Positions 43,901 to 52,690 of a stretch of 64,000 nucleotides of DNA are shown here, piece by piece (within the stretch, counting starts at the first letter, position 1; every line of letters starts with the position of its first letter). Source of the DNA: Agriotes lineatus. Lineage: Eukaryota > Arthropoda > Insecta > Coleoptera > Elateridae. The translations under genes and the position numbers were made by a program. The notes below the pieces were generated by a model, which worked only from the letters and a program-made list of their open reading frames with translations, was not told the DNA's origin and did not search any database. The stretch lies in contig OW679197.1 in assembly GCA_940337035.1 (NCBI GenBank), positions 63,385,903 through 63,449,902 on the forward strand, given 5' to 3'.

Positions 43901-46900
43901 GATTAACGTGAATTTGCACGAAAGGATATTTCAAACCGCTGGTACACCTTTCCAATTTACATGTTTTCAGGCAAATAATAAACTTCTAATAATCTAAATT
44001 ATTCAAAAGAATTTCTTTCGTCGTTGTTTTAATCTTGTATGACCTTGAGCTAATGTAAAGAAGTTAATACTTTTATTAAATTAAAAGGAATATATTCAAT
44101 TATATTGTTTATTTCACAGCCTTCCATTGCGTTCATCCGTTTTATCTTCCTTTGGTTCTCTCATTTTCTTTAGTTTCTTTCCGTATTGTATAACTAGAAC
44201 GCGCGTAGCCAGCCTACGTCTGGCAGCGTGTGGCGGCGCCACGTGCTTACGGTCGGCATGTGCGCTTACAGAAACCTGCGCTTATAGAAACCTATATAGC
44301 AAGCGCGCGTGTGGTAGTAGTATGCAGACCTTTCATGCTGCGTGTGCCGGCGCCACTTGTGCTTACGGTCGGCATGCGTTCTTATAATATAAGATTGTGA
44401 ACATCTGTGAGAATACCTTTATTCCATATTCTTCAATCAAAAGGATTGGAATCAATTGTATCCGGTTTTGCAGTTTTCCGCTCTGTTTCGTTGCATCTTT
44501 TTCTATTTCTCTCTCATCTATGTTGTTTCTTTCCATGGTCTATAATTTTGAGTTAAATATGAGACATTTCTTAAATTAAAGATACATTCAAGCAGATATG
44601 ATCAATTAGATTTGGCAGCTCATTGTTTATGTGTCAGATTGAGTTTGACATTTTCAAGGTTAATTCAAGGTGAGTGGATGGCCCAGCGAGCAAATCCTTG
44701 CCTCTGAGGCGGCTAACAAGGGAACTCTTTTTCACTTTCGACAGGCAAGGCTAGCCAGCTATACGGCCTAAGGGCAAAGAGGGCTCATAGAACCACTTTG
44801 TGGTTAAACAGGCCACTGGCATATAATAAGAGGAGGAAGAAGATGTTAATTCCGTTAGTGATTTTTGGTTTACTTAGCAAGATTGGCAGCTCGTACTAAG
44901 CGGTGTCCATCGTCCCATAAATGTGACACTGCTTGACAGTTCATTTCCAATAATACATTATTGGCGTATCCAGTCGAATCTGCGCTTGATATCTCATCTA
45001 GTCTCAACTTTATTGACGTGTTCTGTTGGGTTATAGCGTATTACTTACTCTGTTCTACGATGTTTGGCGTTTGGTTGCCGTGTGTGTTGACACCGTCGTT
45101 TAGCCGTTTCCGTCCTACTGCTAAGTTTTATTTTCGCTGCCAAGTGAACCAGATTGGCTAAAAACAAATTAGTTTACAATCTTTATGGACTAGTGTTTTT
45201 CCTTTAAAAAAGGGTTTTGAATATTTTATGTTTGATGCTCTCCTTTAGTTTTTCCAAATATCGTTGGTTAGTGGTGAGCTCTGGAGAAAACACCGTGTTG
45301 GTAGATTTAGATAGGAAGTGTAGATTTTGGTAAATCAGGCCGTAAATGAATGTTTTAGCACTTTGACTTTACACCTTTTAATACCCGTCTAGATGGTTTT
45401 CGATGGGCCAAAACCTTATCTAGATATTGTAGCATTAAGCCGATTCACAACTAAAGTAAGTGTTTTCAATTTGTTTTCTTTTTGACATTTCTCGCATTAT
45501 CTCTTCTCAAGTTATTGTGAGAGCTCGTGGTTTTGTTAGCCCTATGAAGGGGGTATTCCGTTTAACCAGCTCTGATCATTTACATACTTACCTGTTTGGT
45601 GAGCAAACTGTATATTAATTAATTAGATTTGGCGGCTCAGTGTTTACCCCTCACATTGGGTTTATTTTGACATTTTCGATTTTAACACTGTTAGTGATTT
45701 TTGGTTTAATTAGCAAGGTTGGTAGTTCGCACCAGGCGGTGTATTGTACCATAAGAGTGACAAGGCTTTACAGTTCATTGCCACCAATGCATTGTTTAGC
45801 GTATTCCGTCAAAACTGCGCGTTATATCTCGCCTAGTCTTGCCTTTTCAGACAACTTTAAATTTTAAGATCCTCATTTAATCAAAAGAAGTAGTCCGAAT
45901 TATATAATATTTCATCTTATTCCATTCCGTCCTCTTTTGTTTTACTCAATTTCTATCTTCTTTGTATTCCTTCCTTCTGAATTAATATAGGGCCAGGCAT
46001 TTTAATTCAATCAAAAGGAATCTCCTTCCATGTCTTTTTTTGCGTTGTTTCTTTCCATGGTGTATAAATTTGAGTTAATATAAAAGAGTTGGTAAATTTA
46101 GGATTCGTATTGAAGCAATACAGCGAGTTTCTATTATATTCCATTTTACAGTGTCCCATTTCTTTCCATTTCGTCTTTTTCGTTCGTGGGGTTTAATTCT
46201 CTTCCATTATTCTTTGCTCCACTGTGGAATAACTTCTCGTCATTTAATCGTGCCACTTAATAGCATTCTTGTTTAATAATAACTGTTAATGGATTGAGAT
46301 ATTTTAAAATGGAAGTTTATATGGTTTTTATGGGACAACAGAACTATGGTTGACAAAATATTTTGTATTTTTATTACACTATCCATAAAAACTATTTAAA
46401 GAACATATAATAAAAAACTACTTACATTTTTTGTTACAACTGTATAAAAAACTAATGCAAAATGTTCCAGTTCAAAGACATTTTGCGATTGGATGAAGAC
46501 GTTCCTCATATTCACGACGCTGCCAAAGTTTCCCTAGGTGAGCTGACTAAGGATATGGCTCAATTGCGTGCAGGACTAAAGGATGTAGCTCGAGAAATTG
46601 AATTCCATAGAGGCCAAAGTCCCCTGGCTAATGACAAATTTGTACCTGTGATGAGGGAATTTCAGGCAACCGCCACGTGTCGCCTCGCTGAAATAGAAGA
46701 TCAGTTCCAAGATATGAAGGTAAATAAAATTACTCGGCGGTGATTTTGTATAATTTATTTAAGGCCATTGTTGGAATAGTTTTGACTGAACTTTGGCCAA
46801 GAATTCGGTTATTGGGCATCATTACTCACAATTGTAGACCTCGTCAGCAGCAGTTTATCATAATTTTTTCTTTAAAATTACTAATTGTTGAGTTTCACGC

Positions 46901-49900
46901 GACGCACTGAATCGTACCTATATTTTATTGTCAACTATGTAGCATGCAATCAGCTATTTCCCTGGTACGTTCATTTCATATAGTTATATTGTTGTTAAGT
47001 TACTGCAGGGATTGGTTGTTTCTCAAATGTTTAGAAGTGTTTTAATTTTAATCCTCATTATAACGCCGAAAATTGAATAATAATGTTTTTTATGAAAATT
47101 GCAGTTGCGATTATCGACTTGTTTTGTTGTCATTAACATTAATTTTAGGTAAATTTTTATACATCGCCTATTCACATGGCTACGAGTGTCCACAGGATTT
47201 TTTATATTTTAAGATTATTACAATTTTCCAAGCATTCTAATTACTGAAAATGTTTCACTGTTATACCAAATTTAAAACCAAAATCAAACCATCGTGACTA
47301 CATGGGCACATTTGAGGGCTGGCTAGCTTAAGAGTTAACACGGTGTGCGCATCTGTACAACATGTAAAATTTATTCATCAATATAAAAAGAATGTCAATG
47401 AGTGTTTATACAACAAATGTGTTCAGATAGAAACGCGAACTCATAAACTCAAAGCTTAACCAGAACCAAAACAATATAATTTGAAATGCAATAAATATTA
47501 GTATGCCCGGTGCATCCAATAAACGTAATATCTAGAATATGAGTCAAAATGTATAAATACAATGATAAATACGTTAAATGGACAAACCAAATAAATGTGA
47601 GTAACATTTCTACAGCAAATTAAGTTTCCATGAGGCCTGAGGGGCAACTCAAGATGCAATATACGAGAACAAAGTCAAATTATGACACAATGCACAAGGC
47701 TAAAATTCGAAGAACCCTGAAGGGGTTCAATCGAAACGGCTGACCTTCGACACAACAATACAGATAGAGCTACCTGAACAGATTTCTACCTCCTGGCGGC
47801 AGCAGACGAGGTGGTGCAGACAGGAAAGCCGTGACGGTGGCGCTTCGTAGTGACTAAACAGAGTAACGTTTCTATGGTTACTGTCGTATAAATGTTAAAT
47901 ATTCGACAGTTGACAAAGTTTGGAGCAGTGAGCATTGGCGTAATTTGTGTTGTTTTTTTACTATGCGTGGTAGAGTAGCACGGCTGTGACTGCAACGGCG
48001 CCGTTCACGTAGACAAATTAACACTCTTTTTACTGTCATAAACACATTTTTTATATTATACAGAAATGTTTGTACTAAGAACCAAGTAGGGAGGAGGATT
48101 TGAAATTTCAAACGCAATGAGTGGAACGGCGTGTGATAATTGCGGCATAACGTGTTACAGTGAGACAAAGTAGTGTGATTCGGGTGTACTGTAAGTTTCT
48201 TGTCTAATACGGAAGCGCCACTGTCACGGATTTCCTATCTGCACTTCCTGGTGACTGCAGCTGGTCCCTAGCTCCAAAGCAATATTACTAACTCTTGGCA
48301 CTCAGCAAAGCCCATGCCAAAATAGGTCTAGGCCGTCTCTCCAATGAGACAGACGGCAACTTAGGGAAACAGTAGGCTGTATCCTGGCAGCACGTGTACG
48401 ATACGGGACGAAGACATGACCTAATCAAACGGTTCAAACATCTCGTTACGGGACAAGGCCGGTACAAAACAGAACAAAATTAGAACGACGGCGCGAACCA
48501 TTAAAAAATTAAGCCAAATGCCTCTAGCTAGAACTACGTTGCCTTTTGCCCGTAACATGTTAAAAATACAACAAAATGTTGGTCTTATACTTTAGAGATA
48601 TTATTATCGGCTTTTCCAACTTGCTTCAAATGCACCATACGAAACCATTTCTTGCTACGGTGAAAATTCTTAACGTTATAGCTAATTATGAATATAATTT
48701 CAAATAATTAATGGATTCTATTGTTCGACGAAACCGAAACTGATATACAAGAACAATGCATTTATGAAAAAATTGATACCGTTATTAAAACTCAACAAAT
48801 TTCTGACGGATTATACAGTGACCGTCAAAAAGTCGGCATAATATGGGAAACATTTTTATTTTTGATTTTTCAACAAACATTTCACTTCAATAATTTGTGC
48901 TTGTCTAAAAACCTATTTAGCCCCTATCATACGTACCGAGTGATTTTTACTTATTTAGAAAATTGAGTTTTTCGAAATTGTCAAAATCCAAAAAGTGCTA
49001 TTTTTCGGAAATTAAGTAAGATTTCAATGAGATTTTTTTAGAGTGTGTTATTTTTAGCCAACTTAATAATCTCAAGGCCGGAAAACACCTACTTTTTTTA
49101 ACTTTAGCTAAAATTAATGTTTAAATCATTTTCAAAATTTCATCTCCAAGACATTATTAAAATTCAATTTTTTTTATGTGCAGACTAAAGATTTATAATT
49201 GGCAAAAATAATATAAAACGTTAATTCCTTCTTTAGATTTTTTATTATCCACCGAAAAGTAGTATGTTTGCTTAACTTTTACGTGTTTTATGCAAGGCGC
49301 TTTTAAGGAGAATTATTTTTCAATTCTAATTAATATCTATGCAAATGGCTTCTAGAAACTCTAATCTAGCCCTGTTATTGAATTACTATTACAAAAATCT
49401 TGTAAATGTTCTTTTACAGTTGTCTAAATGAGATTGTTTAGAACATGTAAATTGGATAAAGAAAAATCTCCTTATTTAGACAACTGTAAAAAAACATTTA
49501 TACAGGATTATTTTGACAGTAATTTATTAACAGGGCTAGATTAGAGTTTTTAGAAGCTATTTAAACAGATATTAATTACAACTGAAAAATATTTCTCCTA
49601 AAAAGCGCCTTGCATAGAAAACGTAAAAATTATGCAAGCATACTAATTTTCGGTAGATAATCTAAAGAAATAATTAAAATTTTATATAATTTTCTAATTA
49701 TACATCTTTAAAGTTTTCACATAAAAAAATTGAGTTTTATAATTAAGTCTTGGTATGTGAAATTTTGAAAAATATTTAAAAAACTGAAATAGTTTTGATT
49801 CTAGATTACGAATGCTCGAATGTTTTTTTTGCTCGCGATGCTCGCAAAAAAAGCCCATTCTCGAATGTAAAAGAATTTCGCAATCGAGTATCAAACAGCG

Positions 49901-52322
49901 TTTTTTCGAAAACTGCACAGCTCCACATTAGCGGAAACTCAAAGAAAATTTTGTCTACATCGTGACCTCTTCTTTAATCAAAAATTGCTAAACGTAAAAG
50001 TCTTTTTTGTTCTATATTGTAAAAGACTTTTACATGCAGTGAACAAAAAAGCAGTCACTTTGACAACCGATTTAGGTCATTGTAATGTCAACATTTTTTA
50101 TCAGTTTTCGAAAAAATTAATTTTTAGGTAAAGTTAAAAAATTATGTGTTTTCTGGCCTTGAAATTGTTCAGTTAGCAAAAATCACTCGGTAGGAATGAT
50201 AGGGCCTAAATAGTAGACAAGCACAAATTATTGACGTAATTTTTTTTTGAAAAATAAAAAATTAAAATTTTCCCATATTATGCCGACTTTTGGCGGTCAC
50301 TGTATATAAGCTCCGAAAACCTCGTCCAGTAATTAATATAGATTTTTTACGTACCCATATAGTGACGTTTTCCTCACTATGAGATTGTTTTGCGGTACCC
50401 TACGACAATACCTTTTAGAAAAACAAAATAATTGATTTCTTTTGGAAAATATAATCAACGTTTTGTACAAAATTTCATCTCCATTGACTGCTGAATAGCG
50501 AAGGACGTGGGAAATATAAAAAACCTCAAACGAATTCATTGGCTTTGTAAATCTGATGTTCTGAGCAATAATAGTTCTTCGAGTTGTAGATTGTGCAATA
50601 AATTTAATGTAAGAATCCTTTCTACTATATGAGAAAATTACTGTATTGTCTATACTGAAAATAAAAAAACAAATATAGAAAATTTAAATTATGTTTATGG
50701 CATTTACTATTAAGTTACACTTTTGTAAAATGTATATAACTATTCATTACTTGTCCGTTAAAAACTAGTAGTTGGTACTTTTCTTCTAGCTGGAGAGTAT
50801 AGTGTATAGAGCTGTTTTTATGTTTCACGACAATATTTACATATATTTTATAAAATTTGTAAATTTAACTGAATTGGTATACGACAGAATATATTGAAAA
50901 TGGTGTTTATCATAACATTCAGCCCTTATAGTTATACCTGTAACTATAACCGTGGCTTGTTAGACTGTGAAGAGAAAAATAAAAAAAAAATAAGTATTTG
51001 TAGTAGCAAGTGACACTCTCATAAAGGTATTATTATTTCCGGGTTTTCTTAAATATTGTCAAATATTTTAATCTATGATACTACTAAAATCTGTGTAGAT
51101 GTTTTTAAACGAAAAAAAAAGAGATGGCCTCAAAATCAATTTTGCATTACCATTACAATGAATTGTAAATGTGTCGTAGTAAAAAATTCAGGTTAAATAA
51201 TTTTGCTAATAGTAGCCAGTTCTTAGAAATCCTATTAAACTGAAACCCCATTGACTGTAACATAATTGGGTAAAACAATTTGCAGTTGTTTTAAATAGTT
51301 TTCACTATTTCCCGGCGTAGTTTCAAATTAGATTAGAACACACTCAGTTGTTGAGTCGGGGAGTTTCTCTTTAATTAAAATTCTTTAAACTACCAGGGAA
51401 CTAGCCCAAACTATTGCCGATTATTTCAACAAGTGTAGCCCAGTAAAGTTTCTTCCCAAATGTGTGTTAAAGGACGAGCCACGTAACGTGTAGCCCCTGA
51501 CGAATTTTGACTGCAACCCAAATTGCAGATGTCATTGCAACGTAAACTGTCTTAGATACACTGTATATTAATTTTTTATACAGGGTCAGACTGTTTTTTA
51601 TATTATGATGCAAAAATACATCACAGTAGTCTCTTGAATGCTGACATATGACAGCTGTCATAGAATTAATTTGTTTGGTATTAGATATTACCTACGTTGA
51701 TCTGTTTTTGCTTTGTAAGAAATACAGTCATCTTTGATCTTTGATATTTAGGATGCAGTTAACATTCGTCGGGCGCTAGACGTTTCGTGGCCCACCCTGT
51801 ATATCAATACATATATAATTTCTATTGTAACTTTTGATACTCAATTGTACTTTTCTTTTTAAGACTCGCTTTGAACGCGCCGTTCGTTTGTTTGGAGAAG
51901 ATCCCACTGTCATGCAGCCAGATGAATTTTTCGGAATATTTGATTCCTTCTTGACATCTTTCTCCGAGGCTCGTCAGGACAACGACAACATGCGCAAACG
52001 ACAGGAAGAAGAGGAGAAACGGGCTAAGCAAGAAGCAGAACTGAAAAAGTTGACCCTTGAAAGGAAGCACACCCGCGAGGGAATTTTATCAGCTATTAAT
52101 AAGGACATAAATTTGAAAAACGGCGATAACGGGGCGAAAGGCGAATTTGACGATTTAATTTCGGCGCTCCGAACTGGCGACGTTTTTGGGGAAGACATGG
52201 CTAAATTTAAGAGGTCGAGGAAGAACAGAACTGGCTCAAGCGGCAATTCGCCACCCAGAAGAAACTCCGTCAATAGAGAAGATAGTAGGGAACGTGTTAT
52301 TACAGCAGGTAGACGACAGTAA
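25830..52322 (+). CDS. DAAM: DAAM formin (eight coding exons, 5' end outside or not recognised)
   Basis: Formin of the DAAM class, an actin nucleator and elongator. From memory of the family it acts downstream of Rho GTPases and Dishevelled in planar polarity, axon growth, tracheal cuticle and sarcomere building. Joined exons: 25830-25958, 40852-41010, 41066-41296, 41640-43070, 43127-43425, 43489-43792, 46471-46719, 51864-52322. These give 1086 codons plus stop, close to the usual 1070-1080 residues. Order: GBD/FH3 (about 1-400), coiled coil (424-527), proline-rich FH1 (554-588), FH2 (about 592-985, with GNYMN near 805) and a DAD (about 1028-1056) followed by basic residues. All introns are GT-AG and in phase. 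Only the short first exon with the start Met was not found. Intron 1 (about 14.9 kb) and intron 7 (about 5.1 kb) are filled with mobile elements. Confidence 0.95.
28960..30250 (-). pseudogene. DDE transposase relic (IS630/DUF4817 type) in DAAM intron 1
   Basis: Pieces in three frames on the minus strand line up as one transposase. Near 29930-30250 are HTH/linker parts ending V-Q-L-V-Q-Q-L-K-Q-T-D-Y. Then comes a part like the D-E-A-H-F-H-L region. Near 29350-29440 is N-P-H-I-I followed by L-H-P-L-K-Y-T-V-W and I-G-P-Y-F-F. At 28972-29202 is the C-terminal part: K-E-R-V-Y-N-N-R-P-Q, I-R-S-L-Q-P-K-I-L and H-H-L-P-D-I-V. Many frameshifts and stops. An inverted copy of about 80 bp lies inside (29460-29540 against 29745-29830). 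Confidence 0.7.
30940..31195 (-). repeat. tRNA-like SINE candidate
   Basis: On the minus strand an A-box-like TGAGTGGTTAG is followed by a B-box-like GGTTCGATTTT (about 31145-31185), then by an unrelated body. The spacing is shorter than in a real tRNA, so a deleted SINE head is more likely than a tRNA gene. The 3' limit is a guess. Confidence 0.4.
31755..32215 (+). pseudogene. hAT transposase C-terminal relic
   Basis: The plus strand reads L-G-N-K-L-Q-I-K, then L-S-I-L-N-G-V, and after frame changes the hAT dimerisation motif: L-P-V-N-R-T-S-S-E-R-S-F-S-A-M-R-R-I-K, then L-K-S-T-M-T-Q-N-R-F. This is characteristic of hAT transposases of the ZMYM/TTF-like kind. Stops and frameshifts: a dead fragment without terminal repeats that I can see. 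Confidence 0.75.
32336..32444 (-). repeat. Dispersed repeat fragment sharing its tail with the SINE at 37106
   Basis: GTTCTCTGAATG, TTTTTTGGCAGTGGTC, ATTATGATATG and the following blocks align with 37106-37200. At its right side 32393-32408 and 32429-32444 form a perfect 16-bp inverted repeat (ACTTTTTCCACTGTCT). Confidence 0.7.
35390..35520 (-). repeat. Dispersed repeat with GTCT run (inverse copy of 25364-25480)
   Basis: In minus orientation it reads CGCCAACAGGCAGGCAGAC, CAGA units, AATTGAGAAAACCTG, then GAAACGTGAAGGTCTGAAG, in the same order as at 25364-25480. Confidence 0.65.
36766..37061 (+). repeat. Composite repeat with tRNA-like end, copy 3
   Basis: Best preserved copy. It starts TA-CAGGGTGAGCAAC, carries ATAGATAAAAGTAGCAATT and CTCAGGCTTTAC blocks, and ends with a less A+T-rich tRNA-like stretch. 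A B box AGTTCGAATCC (37031-37041) is followed after 11 bases by a run of nine T (37053-37061). That spacing is what a tRNA gene with its Pol III terminator would show. Confidence 0.65.
37100..37350 (-). mobile_element. tRNA-derived SINE
   Basis: On the minus strand a tRNA-like head has an A box TGCCCTAGTGGTAAGAG (near 37337-37355) and a B box GGGTTCAAACCC (near 37298-37309) with a good T-stem (CCGGG on both sides). A body follows with CTGAAGACGGGAGTAG and CTCCCGAAACGTCGTG, and a tail ends in CATTCAGAGAAC. The tail is shared with 32336-32430, as happens when a SINE borrows the 3' end of its LINE partner. Confidence 0.7.
37337..37376. repeat. 40-bp palindrome of two opposed SINE heads
   Basis: Two 20-base arms, CTTACCACTAGG(G/C)CACCAGC, are inverted copies with one mismatch and no loop. 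Each arm contains an A-box-like segment, so two tRNA-like heads face away from each other. The right-hand head soon loses tRNA likeness. Confidence 0.75.
37588..37672. repeat. Imperfect palindrome
   Basis: GTGTTAATCGGCGATTAATAAT on the left is matched in inverted form by ATTATTAATCGCTCTCATTAACAC on the right. About 85 bp; a possible small MITE. Confidence 0.6.
39465..40260. repeat. Two clusters of TAATT/AATTAC palindromic units
   Basis: At 39465-39600 and 40040-40260 variants of AGTAATTNAATTACT recur many times in both orientations, around about 440 bases without them. CTGTGCTGGGCAA at 39451-39463 resembles a hAT-type end, but no matching right end was found. Probably the remains of a non-autonomous DNA element. 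Confidence 0.55.
40852..41010 (+). CDS. DAAM: DAAM coding exon b
   Basis: 53 codons, phase 0 to 0, after CTTTTGCAG and before GTGAGT. It starts E-E-L-D-L-T and contains the DAAM signature K-K-W-Q-I-Y-C-S. It encodes part of the GTPase-binding region. Confidence 0.94.
41066..41296 (+). CDS. DAAM: DAAM coding exon c
   Basis: 77 codons, phase 0 to 0, after CTCTTTTCAG and before GTAAGA. It contains L-K-T-A-L-R-T, the helix M-D-Y-S-T-A-E-S-S-I-H-T-S and ends K-A-I-M-N-N-S, typical for the start of the armadillo-like DID/FH3. Confidence 0.95.
41297..41639 (+). other. DAAM intron 3
   Basis: A 343-base GT-AG intron. No other feature seen. Confidence 0.85.
41640..43070 (+). CDS. DAAM: DAAM coding exon d (DID, coiled coil, FH1, start of FH2)
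   Basis: Very large exon of 477 codons, phase 0 to 0, after CAATTTCAG and before GTAAGT. It encodes the FH3/DID with L-E-I-L-G-A-V-C-L and F-I-N-A-M-L, the dimerisation part, and an acidic/basic heptad-rich coiled coil (42390-42700). FH1 has several runs of five to six prolines (42780-42880), a profilin-binding landing site. FH2 starts F-N-W-S-K-L-P. The first codon used is ACT at 41640, which keeps the frame from exon c. Confidence 0.96.
43127..43425 (+). CDS. DAAM: DAAM coding exon e (FH2)
   Basis: 299 bases, phase 0 to 2, after TTGTTACAG and before GTAAGT. It contains V-I-D-G-R-R-A-Q-N-C, a highly conserved DAAM FH2 segment, and ends at Y-E-I-S plus two bases of the next codon. FH2 builds the dimeric ring that holds the actin barbed end. 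Confidence 0.95.
43489..43792 (+). CDS. DAAM: DAAM coding exon f (FH2, GNYMN motif)
   Basis: 304 bases, completing the split Lys codon from exon e and ending in phase 0 before GTAAAT. It contains the formin signature L-G-N-Y-M-N-R-G (43649-43672) and L-N-R-L-A-D-T-K-S-S, then T-L-L-H-Y-L-V. Confidence 0.95.
44226..44386 (+). repeat. CpG-rich direct repeat pair
   Basis: CGTGTGGCGGCGCCACGTGC (44227) and CGTGTGCCGGCGCCACTTGTGC (44341) each continue with TTACGGTCGGCATG. About 44 bases repeated once at a distance of 114, in a small island rich in CG and GC dinucleotides, unlike its surroundings. Confidence 0.7.
44600..45010 (+). repeat. Intron 6 duplication, copy A
   Basis: Matches 45620-45850 in several blocks (ATTAGATTTGGC, GTTAGTGATTTTTGGTTTA, GACAGTTCATT, GCGTATTC), interrupted by a SINE at 44667-44844. 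Confidence 0.7.
44667..44844 (+). mobile_element. SINE-like insertion with 8-bp target duplication
   Basis: 178 bases flanked by GTTAATTC at 44659-44666 and 44845-44852. It begins AAGGTGAGTGGATGGCCC with an A-box-like TGGCCCAGCGAGC and ends in a purine-rich tail (AATAAGAGGAGGAAGAAGAT). A B box is not clear. The empty site in copy B supports the insertion. Confidence 0.75.
45620..45850 (+). repeat. Intron 6 duplication, copy B (no SINE)
   Basis: Counterpart of 44600-45010. Around 45684 it has the empty site where copy A carries the SINE. Confidence 0.7.
46471..46719 (+). CDS. DAAM: DAAM coding exon g (FH2, C-terminal part)
   Basis: 83 codons, phase 0 to 0, after ATGTTCCAG and before GTAAAT. 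It starts F-K-D-I-L-R-L and contains D-A-A-K-V-S and G-D/N-D-K-F-V-type residues in the long FH2 post helix region. A possible ATG at 46462 belongs to the intron side of the acceptor and is not a start. Confidence 0.94.
47790..48270. repeat. Inverted repeat pair
   Basis: GTGCAGACAGGAAAGCCGTGAC at 47814 is matched in inverted form at 48208-48245 (GTCACGGATTTCCTATCTGCAC), including the adjoining GGTGGCGCTTC. The arms are at most about 100 bases and degrade outward; the interior is unrelated. Possible non-autonomous DNA element. Confidence 0.6.
48816..50302. mobile_element. Giant foldback transposon (about 1.5 kb) in DAAM intron 7
   Basis: Bounded by TA on both sides (48814-48815 and 50303-50304). 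The ends read CAGTGACCG(T/C)CAAAA in inverted order. Nearly the whole left half is matched by the right half in opposite orientation, through AATAATTTGTGCTTGTCTA, TATGCAAGGCGCTTTT, ATCTAGCCCTGTTA and TTTTACAGTTGTCTAAAT, to a centre near 49455. The right arm has about 300 extra bases (about 49790-50100) which contain smaller palindromes. There is no coding capacity. The TA site and end sequence fit a Tc1/mariner-type non-autonomous element. Confidence 0.85.
51581..51799. mobile_element. MITE with CAGGGT ends
   Basis: 219 bases between TA dinucleotides (51579-51580 and 51800-51801). It begins CAGGGTCAGAC and ends CCCACCCTG, so the inverted ends are short. It stops about 60 bases before the last DAAM exon. 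Confidence 0.6.
51864..52322 (+). CDS. DAAM: DAAM coding exon h (end of FH2, DAD, stop)
   Basis: 152 codons and a TAA stop, after CTTTTTAAG. It contains Q-P-D-E-F-F-G-I-F-D of the FH2 end, a long charged helix rich in E, K and R, and the diaphanous autoregulatory domain with F-D-D-L-I-S-A-L-R-T-G-D-V-F followed by the basic K-R-S-R-K-N-R. From memory of the family, DAD binds the DID and keeps the formin closed. The very C-terminal tail is serine- and arginine-rich. Confidence 0.95.
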   Translation, partial: TRFERAVRLFGEDPTVMQPDEFFGIFDSFLTSFSEARQDNDNMRKRQEEEEKRAKQEAELKKLTLERKHTREGILSAINKDINLKNGDNGAKGEFDDLISALRTGDVFGEDMAKFKRSRKNRTGSSGNSPPRRNSVNREDSRERVITAGRRQ

Positions 52323-52690
52323 TTGTTTACTATTATATGAAGCCATTTTACTTATGCACATAAGTTTTGACCCTTTAAAGCGTTAACCACAATAAGAGAT
52401 AAATGTGCTTGATTTTGATACATTTATTATTATGAATTATCATACGATTTGGACCAATATACACTGATTCTTTTTTACTGCCAAAAGTGCATGCGACGAC
52501 TTCGTGTGCGATTTAACCTGTATTGTAATTAACACCAATATAAGCTTTTTTATGTACTACAATTTGTATGTTTGTATAATGTAGGCCATAGTTTATTGAA
52601 TGTTTATCTATGATATGAAAATAAATAATAACGATTGTGCTCTGCATTGAAATGGAACTGATACAATAAACATTTAGACATATTTTATAA
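52323..52690 (+). other. DAAM 3' UTR with polyadenylation signals
   Basis: A+T-rich sequence after the stop, with AATAAA at 52620-52625 and 52665-52670. The end at about 52690 is an estimate; longer transcripts are possible. Confidence 0.55.

Larger units (their letters stand above)
43793..46470 (+). other. DAAM intron 6, built of diverged local repeats
   Basis: About 2.7 kb. Blocks such as TTGTTTCTTTCCATGG...TTTGAGTTAA (44519-44565 and 46040-46085) and the stretch 44600-45010 versus 45620-45850 are repeated in the same orientation with clear divergence. A SINE sits in one copy only. A CpG-rich pair of repeats lies at 44226-44386. Confidence 0.75.
46720..51863 (+). other. DAAM intron 7 (about 5.1 kb)
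   Basis: Holds an inverted repeat pair (47790-48270), a foldback of about 1.5 kb (48816-50302) and a MITE (51581-51799). The rest (46720-47790, 50303-51580) is A+T-rich without a recognised feature. Confidence 0.8.

Noticed and set aside
46462..46743. Separate small gene starting at ATG 46462
   Set aside because: The ATG lies on the intron side of the acceptor; the residues from 46471 continue the DAAM FH2.
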